DNA of 64,000 nucleotides from the NCBI GenBank assembly GCA_001839685.1, contig MLAK01000561.1, positions 1 through 64,000 on the forward strand. Direction: 5' to 3'. How positions within the stretch are numbered: the first letter of the stretch is position 1; every line of letters starts with the position of its first letter. This stretch comes from Tritrichomonas foetus. Lineage: Eukaryota; Parabasalia; Tritrichomonadida; Tritrichomonadidae. Both the position numbers and the translations under genes were made by a program. This document shows, piece by piece, positions 19,531 through 29,018 of the stretch. The notes under the pieces are model-generated. The model saw nothing but the letters and a program-made list of their open reading frames with translations, had not been told where the DNA came from and ran no database searches.

Positions 19531-21429
19531 ATGTTTTTAATTCTCATCCAATTAAGCCTCAGTGCTGTTGTTGGAATAGACCTAGGAAGTGACACAATAA
19601 AAGTATCAGTCGGATCACGTACATTACCAGTACATTTTGTTCGAAATTCATACAATCATGAATTGACTCCAAATCGTTTTTATTATCAAGATAAAAGGCA
19701 TTGGGGATTTGGTGAATCTGCCGTTGATCAATGTATGCTACACCCAGATAAATGTGTGACAAGTCTCCCACTAAATAAAAATTATTACTTTGGAACGTTG
19801 AAAGGATATGAAATAACGGCTTTATCGTTATTACAAATTTTACAAGATGTCAAAAATTCGGAAAATATTCCTGATGATGAATTAAAAGTAGTGATTGCAA
19901 TTCCTCCTTCAATGACAAATCGTGAGAAAAGCTACTTGTATAGTGCATTTACTGCTGCTGGAATACTCTGCATCCAATTCGTTACAACAACATTTGCACC
20001 AATTGAGCTCTATGTTGCTGAAAAAAGATATTCCACTTTTTCTCACTCTGTCGCTTTTATTGATATTGGTCATAGCGGCGTTCGTGTGTCTGGTTTTGAT
20101 TTCAATAATGAGAAAATTATTCAATCTTTTGGTGAATTTAATGATAATTTTGGTGGTAAAACAATAGATGAAAATCTCCTCAAAATAGTTACGAAAAGAT
20201 ATCGATTAAAAATTGATAATGAAAAAAGCAGACTTCATTTACTCTCTGATATCAAAAAAGCTAAAGAAACTCTAACTGTCCAGCCGAAAGCCACTTTTAC
20301 TTTCAGAGATAAAAGTATTAGTCTTACAAGAACAGATGTTGAAAATAGTTGTCAAGAAATAACAAGAGAATTAACTACAATGATTAAACACCTTCGCCAA
20401 AAAATGAAAATTGATACTTTTCAATTACTTGGAGGCTGTTCAAGAATTCCTTATTTACAAAACTTCATTGATCGTAATTTAAATATTAGAGCTCACAAGC
20501 ATTTAGATGTAAATTCAGCAGTCTCAATGGGTGCTTGTTATGGAGCATTTAATGAAATTCCAAGTCGAATTAAAACTCGTGAAGCACTTTTGACTTTTGA
20601 AACAATTTTACGTTGTAATGGAAACATTTATAAAATCTTCACTTATAATAGCAAAGATAATTCCAACCCTGTTGTTTCTGTAAGAACAAATGAAAATCAT
20701 TTATTATCATTAGTCGAAACAAGTGATGCAGATTTTGAATTTTCTAAATTTAGTCTTCAAACATATTCCTACATTTATCCAATTGAACTAGGGTTTACTG
20801 TAAATTATTACTTAATGCCAGTTCCAGATGCTCCACTTATTAATGGTGTTGAAGGCACTACTTTATTTGAGAGAATTGGATGGGAAGTTGAGCCAAATGA
20901 ATTACAAAAATCCAAAGATTTGATTTATGATTTAATTTCTAATATAAACCAAAGATTAAGGAATGAAAAGAAAGCAAATACAATAGAAGAATATAAATTA
21001 AAAGTTCAAAATAAATTAAAGAAATATGGAATCTTTAATTGGCGTCATTTAGCACTTTCAGGAATATATATGTATATTGATTACCAATATAATCAATGTC
21101 TCGATGAAGGCGAATGTAATGACAGAAAAGTGAATGATATTCTTCGTCAGTTCAAACAATTGGTTAAATATATTGTAAAAGAAGATGAGGAAGATGAAAA
21201 TGTTGAACAAAAATTCACAGGATATAGCTCAGCTTCAAGAAAAAAGTCTATTGAAAAATTATATAATATGTTAGAAGTTTGTAAAGTAGCAGGAACACAA
21301 ACGGATGATATTGAAAGGTGGATAGCTCAGAATTTAAGAACAGCAACAGAAGAAGAAATCATCGAAAATATTGGAGTTTTGAAAGAAAGAGGACGTAGAG
21401 CACAAAATAGATACTACCATGATTTATGA
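19531..21429 (+). CDS. ER-lumenal Hsp70-like protein (GRP170/HYOU1 group)
   Basis: The 632-residue protein starts MFLILIQLSLSA, a signal peptide that runs directly into VVGIDLGSDTIKV, the first phosphate loop of the Hsp70 ATPase domain (about 13-25). Further Hsp70 motifs are FIDIGHSGVRVSGF (second phosphate loop), NFGGKTIDENLL and the adenosine motif LLGGCSRIPYLQ, ending the nucleotide-binding domain near 375. A short beta region and a helical region with WEVEPNELQKSKD follow, as in Hsp110/GRP170 proteins, which act as nucleotide-exchange factors for BiP. It is much shorter than human HYOU1 (about 1,000). The C-terminus ends YHDL, which is not a standard K/HDEL signal, so ER retention is inferred only from the signal peptide and family. 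Confidence 0.8.
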   Translation: MFLILIQLSLSAVVGIDLGSDTIKVSVGSRTLPVHFVRNSYNHELTPNRFYYQDKRHWGFGESAVDQCMLHPDKCVTSLPLNKNYYFGTLKGYEITALSLLQILQDVKNSENIPDDELKVVIAIPPSMTNREKSYLYSAFTAAGILCIQFVTTTFAPIELYVAEKRYSTFSHSVAFIDIGHSGVRVSGFDFNNEKIIQSFGEFNDNFGGKTIDENLLKIVTKRYRLKIDNEKSRLHLLSDIKKAKETLTVQPKATFTFRDKSISLTRTDVENSCQEITRELTTMIKHLRQKMKIDTFQLLGGCSRIPYLQNFIDRNLNIRAHKHLDVNSAVSMGACYGAFNEIPSRIKTREALLTFETILRCNGNIYKIFTYNSKDNSNPVVSVRTNENHLLSLVETSDADFEFSKFSLQTYSYIYPIELGFTVNYYLMPVPDAPLINGVEGTTLFERIGWEVEPNELQKSKDLIYDLISNINQRLRNEKKANTIEEYKLKVQNKLKKYGIFNWRHLALSGIYMYIDYQYNQCLDEGECNDRKVNDILRQFKQLVKYIVKEDEEDENVEQKFTGYSSASRKKSIEKLYNMLEVCKVAGTQTDDIERWIAQNLRTATEEEIIENIGVLKERGRRAQNRYYHDL

Positions 21430-21789
21430 TATTTTTGTTGTTATTTAAACTATTTTAGTAATAAAACTTTATATGACTAATATATATTGCTTTGAGAGAA
21501 TATATTCTTAGAATCATTGACATATACCCTTTTAAAATATATATTCAAACTGTTTTTCTCTTTTTCAAAAATTGGTATTTTTTGAAAGATTCGCAAAAGA
21601 TTGTGGTAAGAGTGAATTCATTTGTTTTTATGAAATCAATTATTCACATTCTTTACTTTGATTGTTTTCGTAAAAAAAAAAAGAAAAAGAAAAAAATAAA
21701 CATCGAATTTAAAAAACATTTATACATTATTTCTAATTTTTTCAATAATGAAAAATATAAACCGTGATAAAACAACTATCAAACACGAA
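21430..21789. other. Convergent intergenic region with purine tract
   Basis: A run of A with scattered G at about 21671-21698 is the only distinctive element. A 91-codon plus-strand ORF crosses it but its composition is not protein-like. Confidence 0.5.
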
Positions 21790-24330
21790 TCATGAATTCT
21801 TTAACAGTGAAACAGCATCACAATTCGGTACAAAATCGTATTTCTGATCGTCTTCAAATGAACTTGTAGTTACATTATATCTCCAAAAGATGTCAATATT
21901 ATTTTTTGTAATCTTTTTAGGTCCTGAGCCCCACAGAAGTGTACAAAATCGTAAATCTCCTCGTAATAAATAAACACCTGTAATATCTAACAAAGGTCTT
22001 GATAAACAAATCACAAAATGCTTTCTTTTGTTCTTGTTCATTAACCGAATAACCTCTCTATAACTTGATGATTCTAATTTTGCTTGTAAAATCTTATAAA
22101 TTTTTTGGAAATTGGGAATAGTTTTCTTTTCATCGTCATCTTCATCCTTTGATTCGTTTTCAATTTCTAAAAATTCTTCCAATTCATTTTCTTGCAGTTT
22201 CTTTTGGAAATAATCTGGGGGGATGTGTCTAAGTTTATGTGAAAAATCAATTGGTTCTTTAAAGGTTTGAAGATTTGGCTCATTTCCTTTATCATTTTTG
22301 AAGATGATGATCTCAGGTTCTTTTAGCTTCTTTGGTGGCATTTTGAAATCACCAATAAAAGTAACATGTGGCTTTTCTTCAACTGTTTGATTCATTTGTG
22401 GATTATTTACGTTTGAAACATCATATTTTGGAATATTCACAGTTGTTGCATTTTGATTATTTTCAATTGGTTTTCTTAATCTCTCACTATTTTTTTCATT
22501 TGTTCGAATTTTTTCACGATTTGAATTCCAGTTAACTTCTACATTTGATTCGCTATTTCTACTTTTTTCATTCTGTGAAATAAAATCATTTTTAGAGTTG
22601 TTGTTGAAATCGACTTTTAAATCATGATCAATTCGATTGAACGGTCTGTTCTTCTTTCTGATTTGTGGTCTCATATTTCTTGAATAGTTTTCACTATCAT
22701 TGAAATTATTGCTGGAAACTTCATCAATTTTTTTCTTTAAATTGGAAGAAAAATCATCTTTTTTCGGTGTAAGCATTTCGTTAAATTTGTTTTCATAGGA
22801 ATTTATTTGTTGTCTGTTGATTGGTTTTTGTTGTACAGAATTTGTTTGTTTTATGTTGTTTGGTTTTTCTGTTTGCTCACGCTTTTGAAGACTACTTAAA
22901 GTTAGTTTTTTCGGCGAACCGTCCTGGTTTTTATATTCATCAAATCTAATTCGATTCGATTGTCTTGAAGCACTTTGTGACCTTCTTTCTGAAGATGAGC
23001 GAAAAACCGATCTATTATTTGTAGTAATTGATATCTCAAAATCATCGTTCAAATCAAAATTACTTAATCGTTTATTTCCTGTATCATCTTTTCCACTATT
23101 AGCTTTAGAAGAGGGAATGACAGACATTTTAATGGTTGGTTCGGTTGCGGTTGGCTTTGGCCCTCTTCCTGTTCTGTTGAAAGGAATATAATTTGGATTT
23201 TCTGATTGTTTAGGATTCTCTTCTTTATTTAATTTCATAATATTATCATATTCAGTCATTTTACTTGCTTTTTCATATTTCCCTCTCAAAGTGCTTTTTT
23301 GCTGATTCTGGGTTGGAATCGGATTTTGATTTGATTCATTAATCTGATAAGAAATATCATTATTCCGGCGAGTTTGCCTTGTTTCACTAGCTGAACGCCT
23401 TTTGCTTGATGATGTTGAATAACTTTGACGATAATTGCTAAAGTTATTATCATATTTTTCTTTTTCACTTTGAATAATGCTTTCATAATGGTTTGGTTCC
23501 TTTCCGTTATTATGATTTCTTATGCGATTAATTCCATTTTCTTTTGGTGTGGTTCGCTTGACATTATTATTCTGATTTTTGATTCGATTTGTTTCATTTT
23601 GCTTTGCCGCAATACTTTCATCTTCATCTCCATTTTCAATTTCATACTTTTGTCGGAAAGAAATCCTTTTTGGTACTCCATTTTCTGTCCTGAATTCACT
23701 CATTGTATTCTTCCTTTTTGGTGGACCAAGGGCAGGCCTCTTATTTGCAATATTTTTTTCGTTCACATCATCAACTTTTTCTATTAGTCTATCAACTTTT
23801 TCTTTGATCTTATCAACTTTTTCTTTCATATCATCAGTTTTTTCTTTTTCCATGTTCGAATTGGCTGAGATTGTTACTTTACTACGAAATTGACGTGTTT
23901 CACTTGCAGATCTTCTATGACTTGACCGTATCCCGGTTCTTGATATTGATGAATTAAGCTCTTTTGTTTTATTTGTATTTTCTATTGTATCTGTTCTTCC
24001 AAAGTCTCTATTTGATTGGTTTGTACTGCTACTTAAATCTGATTGAAATTTTGGTGGAAGAAGTTGTCTACGCTGTGAATTTTCGCCTTTATTTCTTCTC
24101 TGAGATTGATTAACTGAAGAACTTTGCCAACTAGATTTAATAGTAACATTCACATTGGAATATTCATTTTTAGTCGAAATTTCTTCTTCTGGTTGAATAT
24201 TTTTCGTTCTGTTATCGCGGGTGAAATTAATCGAAAAATTATCGTTTCCTTTGTCATTGTTCTTGCTAATACTATCTTTTGTTTGTCTTGGAACACTCCG
24301 TGTTCGTGAAGAACGCGGAATTCTATGCAT
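21790..24330 (-). CDS. CAMSAP/Patronin-type CKK-domain protein
   Basis: The CKK domain binds microtubule minus ends in CAMSAP/Patronin proteins. The first 720 residues of this 846-residue protein are Asn/Ser/Lys/Arg-rich and probably disordered, with a short KIKEKVDRLIEKVDDV coiled-coil piece near 175. The last 110 residues are ordered and read as CKK: FQKIYKILQAKL, HFVICLSRPLLDITGVYLLRG, then the hallmark GSGPKKITKNNIDIFWRYN, then a DFVPNCDAVSLL end. Animal CAMSAPs also carry an N-terminal CH domain and are longer; neither is visible here. Basic serine motifs of the form RRSASETRQ occur at least twice, with a related ERRSQSASRQ, suggesting kinase sites. The ATG at 24330 is the first in frame. 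Confidence 0.8.
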   Translation of the reverse strand: MHRIPRSSRTRSVPRQTKDSISKNNDKGNDNFSINFTRDNRTKNIQPEEEISTKNEYSNVNVTIKSSWQSSSVNQSQRRNKGENSQRRQLLPPKFQSDLSSSTNQSNRDFGRTDTIENTNKTKELNSSISRTGIRSSHRRSASETRQFRSKVTISANSNMEKEKTDDMKEKVDKIKEKVDRLIEKVDDVNEKNIANKRPALGPPKRKNTMSEFRTENGVPKRISFRQKYEIENGDEDESIAAKQNETNRIKNQNNNVKRTTPKENGINRIRNHNNGKEPNHYESIIQSEKEKYDNNFSNYRQSYSTSSSKRRSASETRQTRRNNDISYQINESNQNPIPTQNQQKSTLRGKYEKASKMTEYDNIMKLNKEENPKQSENPNYIPFNRTGRGPKPTATEPTIKMSVIPSSKANSGKDDTGNKRLSNFDLNDDFEISITTNNRSVFRSSSERRSQSASRQSNRIRFDEYKNQDGSPKKLTLSSLQKREQTEKPNNIKQTNSVQQKPINRQQINSYENKFNEMLTPKKDDFSSNLKKKIDEVSSNNFNDSENYSRNMRPQIRKKNRPFNRIDHDLKVDFNNNSKNDFISQNEKSRNSESNVEVNWNSNREKIRTNEKNSERLRKPIENNQNATTVNIPKYDVSNVNNPQMNQTVEEKPHVTFIGDFKMPPKKLKEPEIIIFKNDKGNEPNLQTFKEPIDFSHKLRHIPPDYFQKKLQENELEEFLEIENESKDEDDDEKKTIPNFQKIYKILQAKLESSSYREVIRLMNKNKRKHFVICLSRPLLDITGVYLLRGDLRFCTLLWGSGPKKITKNNIDIFWRYNVTTSSFEDDQKYDFVPNCDAVSLLKNS

Positions 24331-25105
24331 TCCAATCTTTTTTTTAAACGTTTAGAAAATTTTTGAAACCGATTTTAAGGTGAATATTTGAGCCAATAGC
24401 CGTCAGTGAAAAATAATTAATAGAAATTCAAAAAGAATTTCAAATTTCTGATATTTGGTAGTTGTTTGGAAGAATAGACGAAGAAGAAAAAGAAAACAAA
24501 AATTCAATTGAAATTCGAAGAAAAGTTCATTCACAATAAGAAATAGCCAAAATTATTCCATATGATAGAATTTTCGCTTTCTATCAATGCCGATTTTGAT
24601 CTTTGTGATACAGAATTTTTTTTATTCATCTGAAAAACGAATTCATTCATATGAAAAACGAATTCATTCATATGAAAAACAAATTCATTCATATAAAAAC
24701 AAATTCATTCATATAAAAACAAATTCATTCATCTGAAAAACAAATTCATTCATATGAAAAACGAATTCATTCATCTGAAAAACAAATTCATTCATATAAA
24801 AAACAAATTAATTCATATAAAAACAAATTCATTCATATGAAAAACAAGTTCATTCATATAAATATAAATTCATTCATATGAAAAACAAATTAATCCATAT
24901 GAAAAACAAATTCATTCATCTGAAAAACAAATTCATTCATATGAAAAACAAATTCATTCATCTGAAAAACAAATTCATTCATATGAAAAAAAAATTCATT
25001 CATATGAAAAAAAAAATTCATTCATATAAAAACAAATTCATTCATATGAAAAACAAATTCATTCATAAATAAAAAATATATTTAGTCAAACAATTCCGTA
25101 AATAT
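24331..25105. other. Intergenic region holding a minisatellite
   Basis: Apart from the tandem array described separately, the 300 bases next to the CKK gene start are AT-rich with no clear initiator. Confidence 0.5.
24630..25068. repeat. 20-21-bp minisatellite
   Basis: About 21 tandem copies of AAAAACAAATTCATTCATATG-type units, with CTG/ATA alternatives at the end and occasional 20-bp members. The array ends 38 bp from the stop codon of the WD40 gene (25106, minus strand). The repetitive plus-strand frame of seven-residue units is a by-product of the 21-bp period. Confidence 0.95.
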
Positions 25106-26113
25106 TCACAAATCGAAATCCATTCGAAATTCATTTAAACGTGAATTTCGTTTCTGTGTTGGACATTTAAATCCATCAATGACATCAACACGCTTGTCAA
25201 TTGCCATTGCGATGATTCCTTGACCAATATGAAAAAATTCAATTGGGTTTTCAGTTTCATACCAAATATTGGAATCCATTTCCAATTCGTCGTTTTGAAC
25301 AAAAGAAGTTGCAAATGTTCCACTGGAATCTGATGAATAGATCATATCTGTTTGAATTTTTGACCATCCTATTGATGTTACAGGTGATTTATGTATGCTG
25401 CACACAGCACATGGAACACCTGGTCTTCTTGCATCAATAATTGTTACAAAATTGGAGTTTTTTGAGAATGTCGCCATTTTATATGACTCTAAAGGCGAGA
25501 CTGAAGCTCTCATTAAAGGCATGGCTGTTTGATAGTATATAAAGGATGACTGCAAATCACGGAGGTCGAAAAACCGTAAAGATCCATCAAAGCCAGCCGT
25601 TATGAAATTTGATGATGCCCCACAAAAAGAAATATCATGGATGGGATGGTCATGCGCAATAATTCGTGCAACTGTTTGTCCGCTTGTTAAATCGACTGCC
25701 GTGGCTGTTGCGTCGGTCGAGCCAGCGAGAACCAATGATTCTTCATATAAAGACCAGTCTAAACACGTAATTGGTTCGCCGATGTGAACTTCAATGTCAT
25801 TGAGAAGCTTTGATCCGTTTATTTCGGTCTGCCAAACGCGAATGTTATCGCCGCCAGAAATGAGTAAATCGGATGAATCTGGACGGCCAGCGGGAGAAAA
25901 ACGACAGCATGTTTGTGGTAATGTGAAATCCAACGTGGACTCTGAAATAAACGATGGGCCAACGATTCGATAAATTTTGATAAAATTGTTATTGGTTTCT
26001 TCAAAGGATGAAATCGCTAAACGACTCTCTTTAGAAAATGAAGAGCTGCAAGCAAGCGCAAATGGATGCCATGGTAAAGGAATCGTGTTTGTTACAGCAG
26101 CTCTTTTGTTCAT
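25106..26113 (-). CDS. WDR68/DCAF7-like WD40 protein
   Basis: The 335-residue protein forms a WD40 propeller. Blade order and wording match WDR68 (DCAF7, TTG1 in plants): start IPLPWHPFALACS followed by RLAISSFEETNNNFIKIYRI, a DLLISGGDNIRVWQ blade, ITCLDWSLYEESLVLAGSTDATATAVDLTSGQ split here across two blades, a HDHPIHDISF blade with GFDGSLRFFDLRDL, and HKSPVTSIGWS. WDR68 is a scaffold for DYRK/HIPK kinases and a CUL4-DDB1 adaptor; which role holds here is unknown. Usual length is about 340, so it is full length. The last blade is divergent. TCATT at 26131-26135 on this strand lies 20 bases before the ATG. Confidence 0.85.
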   Translation of the reverse strand: MNKRAAVTNTIPLPWHPFALACSSSFSKESRLAISSFEETNNNFIKIYRIVGPSFISESTLDFTLPQTCCRFSPAGRPDSSDLLISGGDNIRVWQTEINGSKLLNDIEVHIGEPITCLDWSLYEESLVLAGSTDATATAVDLTSGQTVARIIAHDHPIHDISFCGASSNFITAGFDGSLRFFDLRDLQSSFIYYQTAMPLMRASVSPLESYKMATFSKNSNFVTIIDARRPGVPCAVCSIHKSPVTSIGWSKIQTDMIYSSDSSGTFATSFVQNDELEMDSNIWYETENPIEFFHIGQGIIAMAIDKRVDVIDGFKCPTQKRNSRLNEFRMDFDL

Positions 26114-27247
26114 TCAATTTTTTTTCGATAAATGAATATTGAAAAAACTGCCAAGTAATACATCAAAAAATAAATCTCAATATTCAATATTTATCATTTT
26201 TTCAATCTTTACACATACATGTGAAATGATAGCTATAGACATACACTTTTCGCGAATTTCTTGAAGATATCACTAAAATAATTTGTTCGTCATTGTTAAT
26301 ATTTTGAACTCTAAGTAATATATTTCATGAGTATATTGCATTTGCACATCACTCATACGTTTATATCAAATAATTTTTACTTATTGAAGATTTTTTACTT
26401 GATTGAAAAATATACTCCAATCATGAAATTATTGAAATTCGATATACGAATACTGTATTTCATCGAAGATTGCTATTCCACTAGATGAATGAAAGATCAA
26501 ATAAAATGTTTTGACTTGAAAATGCCAATCAAATAATAACAAATTCTTTCTCTAATCAAGAATCTCGATGTTGTTTTTCGGACCTTTAATTATCCGAAAC
26601 AATTTTCTTCCCCATTTATTTATCTTGCTATAATGAATAATGGAATTGATAACTACAAAATAAGAAACAGAGAGAAAAAAATGCAGGGCAGTTCAAAGAC
26701 TTCAAAATAAGCATTATTAGAATTTTTAATTGGAGTTTTTTTGGATAGAGAATACTATCTTATTTTGACTATTCATCTTTATGTTTATCGCTAATTAGGA
26801 AATCGCCACAACACTTTTGTTCCAAGCATCAAAATCATTTTCACACAACTTTCGTGTGATATATATATGGTATCATATCGAAACATTTTTTGATGAATAG
26901 TACTAAAGTTTCTCAATCATCTATCAGCGCGTAACGGCTACCTAAATTATTTATCAAAAAAGCAAACAAATACATGAAACAAAATGGGCCTGAGTCCAAA
27001 ATTGAAAGTGATTAGCTGATATAATCCCAATGAAATTTCGTTTTTGTAACAAATTGAGGCATATGTTGTTTTTAGTTGATGAACTTTTGTGATAAAATAA
27101 GATTTGTATTGCATACAAACTCTGGCAATATTTTATTTTTATCATCCTGAAATTCGACTTTTTAAGTGGTTTTTCTGACGTTACCATTTAAACACTTCGT
27201 GTTAACCATTAAATCACTTCCTTTTCGAAAAGTAATATCACTTTGAT
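26114..27247. other. Divergent intergenic region
   Basis: About 1.1 kb of AT-rich DNA. A small GC-rich island at about 26925-26942 contains GCGCGTAACGGCTACC; TAACGG resembles Myb-type binding words (trichomonad MRE is TAACGA), but this is weak. No supported coding frame or RNA. Confidence 0.4.
27238..27242 (+). promoter_or_regulatory. Inr-like element TCACT
   Basis: TCACT matches TCA+1YW with A+1 at 27240, giving an 8-nt leader before ATG 27248. Confidence 0.5.
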
Positions 27248-28309
27248 ATGATTAAAATAAAAGCCAAGATTACCACAAGCCATAATGTTTATAAATGCAA
27301 TTGTCTTCGAGTCAAACTATCAAGAATTGATGAAGATAAAAAGTATCTTTACTGCTCTCCTAGGTTTTCAAAAATTCAGCTATTATCAGATTATGAATTT
27401 GAATTTGTGCTTCCAACATATATAGCACGTGGGAACTTCTTTCTTTTGTTCAAAAAGATTGATACATTCTACTTTCTTGATAAAAAATCCAAACAAATTA
27501 TAATCAAAATCAATGCACTTGATGGATATAAGCCAGGTGTTGAAAAGAAAATAAGTCCAAAAGCTATTCATACTTCTGACGTTGACGTAAGGTTACTATG
27601 TGAAGAACAATCATGGAATCTTTTCCGTCCATTAACAAAAAATTATACCTTTGGATACTGTGATATTCCCATCAACATTCATCCACTCGTAGAATCAGGA
27701 ATAGTAATATTAGATCCAAGTAATGTGGAAGGAATCAACTCACTTAATGAGGTTGAAATCGAGAGTAGTGAATCATTATATGATACATATAATAGTCGAA
27801 TTGAACTCATAAAATATTTAACTCCTGGAAATATAATCATTCCTGTATTTTCAAGCAAAGATTCCAAAGCTTTGAAATTTGATGTACATTATTGCATTGC
27901 TGAAGGGCATCCGTGGATGAATACACCTCAATTTTTACCTGAGAATTTTAATCCTGAAGTACAAGAAATTGGTAAAGTTACTGTTGAGTTACCTCCTACA
28001 TCAACATGGGTTTCTGCAAGTGCAGCTTTTGTGCTAGGCAGGAAAAATTCAGATTGCAAAATGATAGAGATTCCGTCAATTACGAAGCCATTTTTGGTAA
28101 CACAAGAATATGCTCATGAAACCGTTAAAATTAAAGAACCACCATATAGAAAGATTGTTTTAAATACATCTTTAGCTCGATGGGCTGGGTTGAAAGAATT
28201 AGAATTAAAGATGCTCCAATCATTAGATTTGACTGTTAGTAGCGATTGCCTTCGCCTTTGTGAACTTAAATTACATGATCAAGATTACAAATGGTACCAT
28301 AAACACTAA
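27248..28309 (+). CDS. Hypothetical protein, not recognised
   Basis: The 353-residue protein has no signal peptide and no membrane segment. The N-terminal 100 residues are predicted by eye to be beta-rich (alternating hydrophobics, many Lys and Tyr). A central part has acidic loops and the C-terminal 50 residues look helical (ARWAGLKELELKMLQSLDL). No catalytic motif is visible. A tandem beta-sandwich, C2-like, is a guess only. The ATG has an initiator eight bases upstream and the stop overlaps TAAA, so it is very likely a real expressed gene. Confidence 0.75.
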   Translation: MIKIKAKITTSHNVYKCNCLRVKLSRIDEDKKYLYCSPRFSKIQLLSDYEFEFVLPTYIARGNFFLLFKKIDTFYFLDKKSKQIIIKINALDGYKPGVEKKISPKAIHTSDVDVRLLCEEQSWNLFRPLTKNYTFGYCDIPINIHPLVESGIVILDPSNVEGINSLNEVEIESSESLYDTYNSRIELIKYLTPGNIIIPVFSSKDSKALKFDVHYCIAEGHPWMNTPQFLPENFNPEVQEIGKVTVELPPTSTWVSASAAFVLGRKNSDCKMIEIPSITKPFLVTQEYAHETVKIKEPPYRKIVLNTSLARWAGLKELELKMLQSLDLTVSSDCLRLCELKLHDQDYKWYHKH

Positions 28310-28572
28310 ATTTCACATTTTGATTTTTTTGAATTTCTGGACGAGTTTACAAATAATTTAAATATATATATATTATATTCTATATTTTCTGAATGAGCTT
28401 ATTTTCATAGTAAATAGATACTAACACAAACATAAGAATAACAAAACATAGGAATAACACTCACAATCATTCTCACATTAATTGGATTTTCAAACGAAGA
28501 AATCAATCTAATATCACAAATGAAAAAAATAAGTCTTTTATCAAATAATCAATTAATTACTTCCATTGTTGG

Positions 28573-28890
28573 CTATGATCGAGCTAGATCTAGCTGATCT
28601 GGTGCTACTGCAGCTTGCATTGATCTAGTTGGCTTCTTTACTGGCGCGCGTGCAGCTCTCACTGCGCTGGTCGCCGATTTTGTTGACGTGGACTATTGTG
28701 ATGTTGCTCCTTTTCCGATTCATGATACTGTTTATTTGAAAGTTTCAGACAAGGGCCATTGTGATATCATAAAAGCAACTTTTATTGAACAAATCAGAAA
28801 CAAATACATTGAATGTTCCCGCCAAGATGAATATATAATGTCGATGAAGCCCCAATTACATCTCAGCAATCATACGATCAAACATGAAAT
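28573..28890 (-). pseudogene. CEP41-like pseudogene fragment (3' half)
   Basis: Read on the minus strand, this aligns with the 3' half of the CEP41-like gene at 52807-53640. The C-terminal 36 codons match almost continuously (TKSATSAVRAARAPVKKP here against TKSATGAARAARAPAKKP there). Upstream, GGAAAAGGAGCAACATCACA matches GGAAAAGGGACAACGTCGCA; then an in-frame TAG (28693-28695) replaces a His codon. Further upstream the match weakens, with indels through the rhodanese LLHGG region. The 5' half is missing. It is a decayed partial duplicate of a gene 24 kb away. The 100-bp GC-rich island in an otherwise AT-rich spacer first drew attention to it. Confidence 0.85.
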
Positions 28891-29018
28891 ATGATAACAA
28901 CCAAGTTCGTTCATATATGAAAAGCAAATTTGAATTTCTGGATGAACTTTTGGTCATAATAAATTATTATGAATTTATTTCAAACACAGCAACTTTTATA
29001 CAATTGAAGTCAATATTA

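Noticed and set aside
24878..25072. ORF of seven-residue MKNKFIH-type repeats
   Set aside because: It follows the 21-bp array only, with no initiator and no non-repeat part.
28420..28428. ACTAACACA, resembling the trichomonad intron 3' end ACTAACACACAG
   Set aside because: The following bases are AAC, not CAG, no GTATGT-type donor fits, and it lies beyond the stop of the nearest gene.
28688..28894. Plus-strand ORF of 68 codons
   Set aside because: It is antisense to the CEP41 pseudogene fragment, which explains its higher GC content.
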